From Leucothrix mucor (GTDB lineage Bacteria; Pseudomonadota; Gammaproteobacteria; Thiotrichales; Thiotrichaceae): 12,141 bases of DNA. Within the stretch, counting starts at the first letter, position 1. The number at the start of each line of letters is the position of its first letter. The DNA lies in assembly GCA_011322515.1 (NCBI GenBank), contig DRMS01000184.1:1-12141 (forward strand), given 5' to 3'. The position numbers were made by a program, and so were the translations under genes. Of this stretch, positions 6,540 through 12,141 are shown piece after piece. The notes under the pieces are model-generated. The model worked only from the letters and a program-made list of their open reading frames with translations. It was not told where the DNA came from and did not search any database.

Positions 6540-6886
6540 AATAAATAAAATAGGCTACAACAAATTACCGCATCCTCACCATTTCACTAAGGGACTGTTC
6601 GAGAAGAGAAATCGTAGCGAATGCTACACTTAAATATGGCTATATTTCAATCAAACAAAGCGAATTGCTTGATTATTTATGATGTATTGCCGCAAAATAA
6701 AAAAGGTTGAAAGCCATAAGGAAATATCCTGATGCATCTCTAATCTATAGAATATAGGTTGTTTCATCAGCAAAATAGATAAGCTAATAGTTTTTTTACA
6801 GAATTTTTATACCTCCTTTTCTATCAATAGGTATAATAAACGCGTTAAGCTACCGTTTTATAGAGAGAATTAGGAAATAGACTATA
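6540..6886. other. Gene-free stretch with small inverted repeats
   Basis: No convincing coding region or RNA gene is visible. Three small inverted repeats can be read: GTAGC-GAAT-GCTAC (6614-6627), AATCAAACAA/TTGCTTGATT around AGCGAA (6649-6674, one mismatch), and TTATACCT/AGGTATAA (6807-6836), whose right arm overlaps a TATAAT (6832-6837). No fitting -35 box stands upstream of that TATAAT, so a promoter is not claimed. The stretch may be decayed mobile DNA. Confidence 0.4.
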
Positions 6887-7043
6887 CTAAGTAGAAGAAC
6901 ACAATAAATCTAACATTTTGCTCGCTTATTTTCCGATCTTCTGCGTTATCGTTGCGTAACCTGCTATGCGCATCAACAATGCCTTGCAGTTCAAAAACTA
7001 AACGTTGGAAATTTTGTTAGATTTATGATGACCTACTACTTAG
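6887..7043. repeat. Family B palindromic element, copy B2
   Basis: The outer ends CTAAGTAG (6887-6894) and CTACTTAG (7036-7043) are perfect complements. Complementarity continues through ATAAATCTAACA and TGTTAGATTTAT. The core GTTGCGTA-ACCTG-CTATGCGC is at 6951-6971. The ATAAATCTAACA ends match copies B0 and B4, while the core matches B1 and B3, so this copy links the two arm types. Its right end overlaps the next element by about 3 bp. Confidence 0.75.
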
Positions 7044-7204
7044 GAAGTTCCAAGCAATGACTCTACCCATCTTACTTGCCCTTTTGCCCCTGCTTGAGTC
7101 CTATCAATCGTTGCGTAGAGCGACTATACGCCTCTTGATATGCTCCAATTAGGAACAAAAAATCTGCGTAAGTATAGGTAGATTCATTATTTGAAACCTC
7201 CTTA
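7041..7204. repeat. Family B palindromic element, copy B3
   Basis: The 164-bp element is almost the length of B1 (163 bp) and aligns with it throughout: AGGAA start, CTTACTTGCC, GTTGCGTAG-AGCGA-CTATACGC core (7110-7131), AAAAAATCTGCGTAAG and CCTCCT end. The two halves are imperfectly complementary (for example AATGACTCTACC against GGTAGATTCATT). It ends 73 bp before the GTG of the next gene, so it could affect that gene's promoter region. Confidence 0.75.
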
Positions 7205-7277
7205 GGCTAATCTATTCACTCTTCTGATCATCACTAAAAGGAACTCCCAAACGGGACTATTTTGCAGGGAAAATAAC

Positions 7278-7952
7278 GTGACATCATTTATCTCCGACTT
7301 AAATTCTACTGACCCTAAAGACCCACTACATAAGTGGCGACGACTTACACTTATCGTTAGGGCTAATCCTAAAGAATTAACAACCCATACGCAGCGCATT
7401 ATGCTAGCGATGGATATTCATCTACAACCTTATTTATCAGGCGCATTACAAGATTTCTTTATTACCTTAAAGACTACTGGTCGCCCTATTAAAGAGAAAA
7501 TGTTTAATTTGACCAGCCCCCTTCTAAATGTTTCCAATAGAGCTTATTTTAGACAGTGGCTAAAGGAAGGGACTGATAATAATCTTGATTGTATAGGCTA
7601 TCCTGGCGCTACTTTAATCAGTGATACCTGTCAAAAAGTACATATCGATAATGACGAAGAGGATGAAGCGACCATTTTGGAAGCTTTTCTCAATAAAAAC
7701 TACGATAATCCAATTGATAAGGCACGCTATTGTGTTGCTTATGGCAATATTGAGGAGGGACAAAAACTACTAGAGTTACAAATACTTAGCACACAAAAGA
7801 AACAGCCTTTAGTAGAACAAGAGTTATTGGGTTTTTACTATTACTCACAAAATAAAGAAGCCTTGGAAGCAATGACGCAAAGCTTACTAAAAGCGGATAG
7901 ACCTTTATCTGAAAACTGGAAAAAGATACAGAGTATCGCAAAGGAATGGTAG
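7278..7952 (+). CDS. Unrecognised 224-aa protein upstream of fimV, TPR-like C-terminus
   Basis: I do not recognise the family. The protein is soluble, with no signal peptide or membrane segment. Residues about 15-115 are mixed alpha/beta or helical, with no motif I can name. An acidic run (HIDNDEEDEA, 122-131) leads into a helical C-terminal part in which DKARYCVAYGNIEEGQKLLELQI (148-169) and QELLGFYYYSQNKEALEAMTQSLL (181-204) read like two TPR-type helix pairs. The first has the pattern of the FimV C-terminal motif (ARAY...D...A...L). The start is GTG at 7278, with AGGGA 7 nt upstream. It lies 88 bp before the FimV-like gene on the same strand, so a shared role in pilus or polarity functions is a reasonable guess from context only. 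Confidence 0.75.
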   Translation: MTSFISDLNSTDPKDPLHKWRRLTLIVRANPKELTTHTQRIMLAMDIHLQPYLSGALQDFFITLKTTGRPIKEKMFNLTSPLLNVSNRAYFRQWLKEGTDNNLDCIGYPGATLISDTCQKVHIDNDEEDEATILEAFLNKNYDNPIDKARYCVAYGNIEEGQKLLELQILSTQKKQPLVEQELLGFYYYSQNKEALEAMTQSLLKADRPLSENWKKIQSIAKEW

Positions 7953-8040
7953 ACTAGTTTTTAACTGGATAGGATATAAGTAGGTAGACACAATAACTCT
8001 ACTTAGACAATTTCAAATCCCCAAAAAAGTATCTATAAAT

Positions 8041-9339
8041 ATGAAAAAATTCGCCCTCAGCACCTATTTTTCTCAAAACTTACGCTCCCTAATACTCTCA
8101 ATGGGAGTTATCATTTTTACTACCGCTACAACTTTGGTCATCGCCGACCCTGTAAAGGATACCGCGATAGCTAGAGGAACGCTTAGTGGTATTGTTGATA
8201 CGAATTACCCTAATTCCAAACTTTCTAAAGCGCAGATAATGATTGCTATTTTAGCGAAAAATCCTAGCGCATTTAGAGGCGGAAATATTAACTTTATGCT
8301 ACGCAATAGGGAGTTATCATTACCAAGTGAGTCAATGATTGCTGGTATTCCAGCAGAAAATGCCGACGCTTTACTGCTACAACACAACCGCTTTTATCGT
8401 AGAGGAAAAACAGGCAATCTTACCCCACCAACCTTTATTAATTCAGGTAGCGACCCGGCAGCATTAGAAAAATTAAAGACGCAACATTCAGCACAAACCG
8501 TGCGTGTTGAAGCACTTTCGGAAGAAAGCAAAAAACTACAAGATCTTGTACGGCGTCTTGAAGCAGAAAAAGATAAGCGTGATGAGGAACTTCGCAGTCT
8601 AGAAGAAAAAATTCAAACATTAAAAGAGTCAGGTGGAAAACCACTATCAGGCGAGGAGTCTCTCAACGAGCAAAGACTTAGGGATAAAAATGCTGCACTA
8701 CAACAACGCTTAATTGAATCTAAAAGTGAGCTTGCAGAAAATAATCTCACCACTATTTCATTAGAACGCCGCGTTATAGAGCTTCAAGATGAAAAACAAC
8801 AGACACAAGCACAAGACCAAAATACTCCTGATGGCAGCACTCAAGTAGTAGATATCCAAGGAAACAATTCTCAGCAACCAACAGATACTGACGCAATACC
8901 AGCAACAGAAGTTCTTGACGCACCTTCTACGGACTTAAATGGTAATATTATTAGCCCTACAGAAAGCGCTACAGGTTTTGATTTAGGCAAATTAACATGG
9001 TTATTGCCTTTGCTAGCCATTCTTGTCGGTCTAGGCTTTTTACTCAAGCGCTTCTTTACGGGTAAAAAACACGAAGAGCTAAACCTTGATGACGTTGATG
9101 ATTTAGATTTAGACTTCACAACGCCAAAAATGAGACCTGAAGACAGAGCTGATTATCAAGAGCCTATAACAGAGCTAACTGAAGATGAATCCTTGGAGGT
9201 AAGTATAAAGTTAGATGTAGCTCGTGCCTATATGGAGGCTGATGATAACCAATCTGCTTATGAAATGTTGCAAGAGGTATTACGTGAAGGTAGCATCGCT
9301 CAGCAGGATGAAGCGAATCAATTGTTGGCAAAGTTATAA
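8041..9339 (+). CDS. fimV: FimV/TspA-like inner-membrane protein, short form
   Basis: The 432-residue protein has both diagnostic ends of FimV. Residues about 40-96 match the FimV N-terminal domain (SKAQIMIAILAKNPSAF, GNINFMLRNRELSLPS). Residues 389-432 match the FimV C-terminal motif (KLDVARAYMEADDNQSAYEMLQEVL, ANQLLAKL). A likely signal sequence with a long n-region ends near residue 35. A coiled coil spans about 138-255, a Gln/Thr-rich linker follows, one membrane helix is at 318-337, and an acidic cytoplasmic segment (LDDVDDLDLD) precedes the C-terminal motif. In Pseudomonas FimV (about 900 residues) organises the cell pole and supports type IV pili and twitching; this copy is under half that length and lacks a recognisable LysM motif. 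No clear ribosome site precedes the ATG, so the start rests on the signal sequence. Confidence 0.88.
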   Translation: MKKFALSTYFSQNLRSLILSMGVIIFTTATTLVIADPVKDTAIARGTLSGIVDTNYPNSKLSKAQIMIAILAKNPSAFRGGNINFMLRNRELSLPSESMIAGIPAENADALLLQHNRFYRRGKTGNLTPPTFINSGSDPAALEKLKTQHSAQTVRVEALSEESKKLQDLVRRLEAEKDKRDEELRSLEEKIQTLKESGGKPLSGEESLNEQRLRDKNAALQQRLIESKSELAENNLTTISLERRVIELQDEKQQTQAQDQNTPDGSTQVVDIQGNNSQQPTDTDAIPATEVLDAPSTDLNGNIISPTESATGFDLGKLTWLLPLLAILVGLGFLLKRFFTGKKHEELNLDDVDDLDLDFTTPKMRPEDRADYQEPITELTEDESLEVSIKLDVARAYMEADDNQSAYEMLQEVLREGSIAQQDEANQLLAKL

Positions 9340-9399
9340 GCGTATATTAAATCGAGTGTAAAGACTTTTGTTTTTCTGTCAAAGAAAATTAATCTTGAA

Positions 9400-9437
9400 T
9401 TCTTTTTTCAACTCCCGTCTAATTAAAGAAAAAAGAA
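9400..9437. terminator. AT-rich inverted repeat after fimV, possible terminator
   Basis: TTCTTTTTTC (9400-9409) and GAAAAAAGAA (9428-9437) are perfect complements around an 18-nt loop, 61 bp beyond the fimV stop. The stem has little GC, so it would be weak alone. It lies between convergent genes, where termination on both strands is expected. Confidence 0.3.
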
Positions 9438-9483
9438 AGTGATGCTTTAACCTAGCCATCTGCCTCACCTAATGGTATCGGAG

Positions 9484-9509
9484 GGAGGCGAGCCTGAAGG
9501 CTCACCTCC
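9484..9509. terminator. GC-rich hairpin between convergent fimV and AEC genes
   Basis: GGAGGCGAGCC and GGCTCACCTCC pair over 11 bp with one C-A mismatch around the loop TGAA. It is the strongest stem in the 229-bp gap between the convergent genes. No clear T-run follows on either side, so it fits a transcript-end stabiliser or bidirectional terminator better than a textbook intrinsic terminator. Confidence 0.5.
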
Positions 9510-9539
9510 TCTTCATGACAAGGATTCAGATGATGGGAC

Positions 9540-9551
9540 GTTGCATGCAAC
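9540..9551. repeat. Perfect 12-bp palindrome beyond the AEC stop
   Basis: GTTGCATGCAAC reads identically on both strands and lies 17 bp beyond the AEC transporter stop. It may be part of a transcript-end structure or a binding site; nothing else identifies it. Confidence 0.4.
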
Positions 9552-9568
9552 ATCTCTATTCAAAAACG

Positions 9569-10486
9569 CTAATAACCCTGTGCAATCGCAAGGAATATTG
9601 GTAAGGTAAATCCTGCGACTAAAGTCTGAAAAGTTATAATCTGCGCCATTGTTTCTGCATCACCTCCCATTTGTCTTGCTAATATAAAACCTGATGTCGC
9701 TGTAGGAATAGCTGCGTATAAAATAGCTATTTTAGCAATATCTGTATCCACGTTAAATAAAGCACAAGCGCCCCAAGCAATGGTTGGTAATAGTAATAAC
9801 TTGGCAGCACTCGATAAACTAATCGCCAACTTGTTGTGAAAAATATTTCCAAGCCGCAATCCTGCTCCTACGGCTAATAATGCCAAGGGCAATGCACTTT
9901 TTCCCAAAAAATTAGCCGTATCTAGTAAGGATAGTGGGAATCTAATTCCTAGTAAATTAACTATTATTCCCGCAGTACAGGCAATAATGAGTGGATTTTT
10001 AATAATTCCCTTCCACCATACAACCCGCTGTCCTGTTTGATTCTCACCATAATGGTTCAACACCAACACACTGACAATATTATTAAAGGGCACAATAATT
10101 AAAATCACCACAGCCACTATAGATAATCCCTTATCGGGCACTATCCAAGGCGCAATAACTAATACCATCGTTGTATTATTTCTTACTGCACCCTGATACA
10201 TTGAGGAGAAAGTTGCAGGCAATAAGGATGATGAAAAAAAACCTAGCCATTGTGTAAAACCTATCAGTAAAGCAGGTAACATAATGACTAAAACTATTTC
10301 CCCTAGCAATGCAACATTAACAGGTGCTTTGACTAATGCTACAAATAATAAAGCAGGAAATAGTACATAGTAAGTAAGTCGCTCTAAACCTGCCCAGAAT
10401 TCATTATTGGGAAAATGATAATATTTAAAAATTAGTCCTAAACTAATGAGAAGATAAAGCGGGATTAATATTTGGGATAAGTTCAT
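9569..10486 (-). CDS. AEC (auxin efflux carrier) family transporter
   Basis: The 305-residue protein is almost entirely membrane helices, about ten in two halves (roughly 5-20, 37-54, 60-81, 104-116, 120-144, then 164-181, 195-212, 222-243, 250-270 and 282-303). Marks of the AEC family include GAVRNNTTMVL (99-109) in the first half and AIPTATSGFILARQMGGD (259-276) in the second. Bacterial AEC proteins such as YfdV and MleP-type carriers move carboxylates or related anions across the inner membrane; the substrate here cannot be told. The ATG has no strong ribosome site. A family A element lies 38 bp upstream, so any promoter must sit between it and the start, within it, or at recO. It converges on fimV. 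Confidence 0.85.
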   Translation of the reverse strand: MNLSQILIPLYLLISLGLIFKYYHFPNNEFWAGLERLTYYVLFPALLFVALVKAPVNVALLGEIVLVIMLPALLIGFTQWLGFFSSSLLPATFSSMYQGAVRNNTTMVLVIAPWIVPDKGLSIVAVVILIIVPFNNIVSVLVLNHYGENQTGQRVVWWKGIIKNPLIIACTAGIIVNLLGIRFPLSLLDTANFLGKSALPLALLAVGAGLRLGNIFHNKLAISLSSAAKLLLLPTIAWGACALFNVDTDIAKIAILYAAIPTATSGFILARQMGGDAETMAQIITFQTLVAGFTLPIFLAIAQGY

Positions 10487-10523
10487 TGTTAATATGCGCT
10501 ACGTGAGTTGTTGATTGTTTTAA

Positions 10524-10691
10524 GGCTACCAACTTAAGGCGGGGCAAATAAAGTCATAGCAAACAACCCGCACCCTTCGACAAGCTCAGGGAACTAGCCC
10601 TTCGGTAGACTCAGGACACCGCTTCCTGAGCTTGTCGAAGGGTGCGGGCGAATAACAGAAACATTAACTGTCCCGCCTTAAACTAGTAGCC
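10524..10691. mobile_element. Family A MITE, copy A3, with perfect 8-bp target duplication
   Basis: The terminal inverted repeats are 10524-10546 (GGCTACCAACTTAAGGCGGG...) and 10669-10691 (...GCCTTAAACTAGTAGCC). TGTTTTAA stands immediately on both sides (10516-10523 and 10692-10699), a perfect 8-bp target duplication. CCCTTCGACAAGCTCAGG and its complement form a large internal stem. Read in reverse complement it aligns with A2 apart from A2's extra 24 bp. It occupies most of the recO-AEC gap, which would be about 61 bp without it. The internal stem could end or weaken transcription from recO into the transporter gene. Confidence 0.92.
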
Positions 10692-10723
10692 TGTTTTAAT
10701 ATCAACCAATCATCCTTCGATTA

Positions 10724-11410
10724 CTATAAAAACCGACGCGAATGAAGTGACTTACCTGCAATATAGCGAATTAAGCGATCCAGAAAACCACGCAATTCCT
10801 GCCAGTTTTTTTCTTGCATATGCTCTAAATTCCGTAGCGCTATGAGCAGGTTGCTTGAAAGAATAAACCCATCATCCTGATGAATATCAGCAGTATTTTT
10901 TATAATTCCTTGCAGGGGAATATAACGATAGGAAGCCTGCGGATTAATAACCTCACCACTTGCATCATCACAGTATAAATTAATCTCATAACCCAAGGTT
11001 TGTAGTAAAAATAATTCAAAGCGCATTAAAGCTTGTGGGTTTGCATCACTTTTTGTGATGCGATGTAAAGTCTGTTTATAGGCGTTAAACAACTCTGGCA
11101 GAGGAAAGTGTTGCTGAGTTAGGCTCAGTAGTAATTCATTTAGATAGAGACCTTGAAGTAGCTCGGTGCTGGGTATGTTATGCCTTCCCTGTTCATCAGC
11201 TTGTATTAGCGTCACTACCTCACTGTACCCGCGCCATTGCAGATGCAAATAGCGAAAGGGTTGTAGCATTCCTACAATTATTTTTCCACGCTTATTAGTA
11301 GGATTTGCTATGCAAGAAATACGTCCATTTTCTTGCGTGAAAATATCCAGTAATAGGCTTCTATCACGGTAGGGGCGGTTTCTGAGAATGTATGCGTAGG
11401 ATTCAGGCAT
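10724..11410 (-). CDS. recO: RecO, DNA repair and recombination mediator
   Basis: The 228-residue protein loads RecA onto SSB-coated single-stranded DNA with RecR in the RecF pathway and also anneals DNA. The N-terminal OB-fold is recognisable from AYILRNRPYRDRSLLLDIFTQ (6-26) and MLQPFRYLHLQWRG (48-61). The helical C-terminal part holds LYLNELLLSL (88-97), RFELFLLQTLGYEINL (130-145) and YRYIPLQGI (161-169). The four-cysteine zinc site of some RecO proteins is absent, as in E. coli. Length is normal. The ATG is the only ordinary in-frame start before an upstream stop, although no ribosome site is clear. The era-recO order is the common gammaproteobacterial one, but half of a family B element now separates them, and pdxJ, often next, is not present. 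Confidence 0.95.
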   Translation of the reverse strand: MPESYAYILRNRPYRDRSLLLDIFTQENGRISCIANPTNKRGKIIVGMLQPFRYLHLQWRGYSEVVTLIQADEQGRHNIPSTELLQGLYLNELLLSLTQQHFPLPELFNAYKQTLHRITKSDANPQALMRFELFLLQTLGYEINLYCDDASGEVINPQASYRYIPLQGIIKNTADIHQDDGFILSSNLLIALRNLEHMQEKNWQELRGFLDRLIRYIAGKSLHSRRFL

Positions 11411-11481
11411 ATTTAGACTATCGGTAGAAGCGACGAAACTTGAGGAATCGCTATTAATGGTGAGTTAAATAGCCAAGTAAA

Positions 11482-11571
11482 ATTAATCTAACAAAATTTT
11501 ATTTCTTGTTTTTTTGATATTCGAGGCATTGCAACGGAAGCATAGCGGACTATGTAACCAAAGCAATGCCT
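11482..11571. repeat. Family B element, copy B4, half element touching the era stop
   Basis: The left end ATTAATCTAACAA (11482-11494), the arm TTTTTTTGATATTC and the core GCATAGCGGACTATGTAAC (11540-11558) match copy B0. AGGCATTG (11524-11531) and CAATGCCT (11564-11571) close the inner stem. The second arm and right end expected from B0 are missing. Three bases after the inner stem the era stop codon begins, so the element is a half copy joined to the end of era. Confidence 0.75.
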
Positions 11572-11574
11572 AAA

Positions 11575-12141
11575 CTAACGCGTAATAATCCCTAAATCAC
11601 CTAAGTGCTTAGGATTGTTTTGCCAATTTTCTTCTACTTTTACAAAGGTTTTTAAGACCACTTTATTCTCTAATAGCTCTTCCATGATAAGACGTGCTTT
11701 TGTTCCTACCCGTTTAAGTGTTTGCCCTTTTTTACCAATCACCATGCCTTTTTGGCGAACTTTTCCAACCCAGATAGTGGCATCAATATTAACGCGATGC
11801 GGCAACTCTTCAAATTTTTCAATATGGACTGCAATTGAATAGGGGAGTTCTTGATGTAACTGATCCATTAACTGTTCACGCACGACTTCTGAACAAATGG
11901 AACGCATCGTTTGATCGGTGATACTGTCTTCATCATAAGCGTATTCAGAAAGGGGTAAGATAAGCTGTAGTTTTTCTAATAACTCTTTGGTATTAATACC
12001 TTTAGTTGCGGATATTGGAATAATTTCAGTGAACTCACCTTTTTCTTTAACGGCTTCGATATAAGAAAATAAGCGCTCTTTTTCTACAATTCTATCGACT
12101 TTATTAATGAGTAAAAAAATAGGGCAAGCCATATGTTGCAG
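11575..12141 (-). CDS. era: Era GTPase, 3' part (5' end outside window)
   Basis: Era is an essential GTPase that binds the 3' end of 16S rRNA and helps 30S subunit assembly at the membrane. The reading frame stays open to the window edge, giving 188 codons; the P-loop and G2-G3 parts lie outside. Visible are the end of the G domain (INKVD as G4 at about 12-16, PISATKG as G5 at about 42-48) and the KH domain with the VIGKKGQ loop (about 134-140), then a C-terminal tail typical of the family (FVKVEENW, LGDLGI). The ATG at 12132 is internal, not the true start. recO follows on the same strand. Length from G4 to the end is normal, so the adjoining repeat has not shortened the protein. Confidence 0.96.
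   Translation of the reverse strand: MQHMACPIFLLINKVDRIVEKERLFSYIEAVKEKGEFTEIIPISATKGINTKELLEKLQLILPLSEYAYDEDSITDQTMRSICSEVVREQLMDQLHQELPYSIAVHIEKFEELPHRVNIDATIWVGKVRQKGMVIGKKGQTLKRVGTKARLIMEELLENKVVLKTFVKVEENWQNNPKHLGDLGIITR

Noticed and set aside
6590..6760. Possible insertion-sequence remnant (GGGACTGTTCGAGAAG and short minus-strand frames)
   Set aside because: No second end, no target duplication and no recognisable transposase motif; the frames are under 30 codons.

Overview
The window looks like chromosomal DNA of an AT-rich gammaproteobacterium. The era-recO pair, a monofunctional RelA of the E. coli type, a FimV/TspA-type polar pilus protein and a YigB-like HAD phosphatase all point to that class. 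The many short palindromic repeats and a TIR-DUF1566 protein would fit a sulfur- or methane-oxidising lineage such as Thiotrichales or Methylococcales. That last step is inference; the sequence does not settle genus or order.

Layout, left to right. Bases 1-160 hold two repeat types (family C hairpin, family B element). A TIR-DUF1566 protein gene (161-1081, minus) follows, with a second family B element just upstream of it (1119-1281). A repeat-rich gap with a decayed family A element (1428-1602) leads to a minus-strand block: a HAD phosphatase (4820-5524), relA (2210-4363) and a GNAT acetyltransferase (1739-2209). The GNAT start codon directly follows the relA stop codon. HAD and relA are now separated by nested family A elements (4386-4804). 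A secreted lipase-like hydrolase (5515-6366, plus) starts head-to-head with the HAD gene and may be coupled to a 57-codon ORF. A roughly 0.7-kb gene-poor stretch carries two abutting family B elements (6887-7204). Next comes a plus-strand pair, an unrecognised 224-aa protein and a FimV-like protein (7278-9339). These converge on an AEC-family transporter (9569-10486, minus) across a gap with hairpins. recO (10724-11410, minus) and the 3' part of era (11575-12141, minus, running off the window) close the right side, each followed by a repeat.

The clearest structure not explained by genes is the short non-autonomous mobile DNA. Family A has about 23-bp terminal inverted repeats beginning GGCTACC. 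Two copies have perfect 8-bp target duplications (TCCCAGAC and TGTTTTAA), and an older copy has a 7/8 duplication (GTTAATTT/GTTCATTT). The first copy is inserted inside the older one, so the order of events between HAD and relA can be read from the sequence. Family B is present five times. Its centre, GTTGCGTAG-N4/5-CTATGCGC or a close variant, is more conserved than its ends, the opposite of a normal transposon-end pattern. No transposase gene is visible.

Functionally, relA (stringent response), era (ribosome assembly GTPase) and recO (recombination mediator) are housekeeping genes. FimV and its upstream neighbour probably act in pilus, motility or polarity functions. The TIR protein, bracketed by family B repeats, is the best candidate for an accessory or conflict gene. 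I saw no tRNA, rRNA, CRISPR array, reverse transcriptase or complete insertion sequence.
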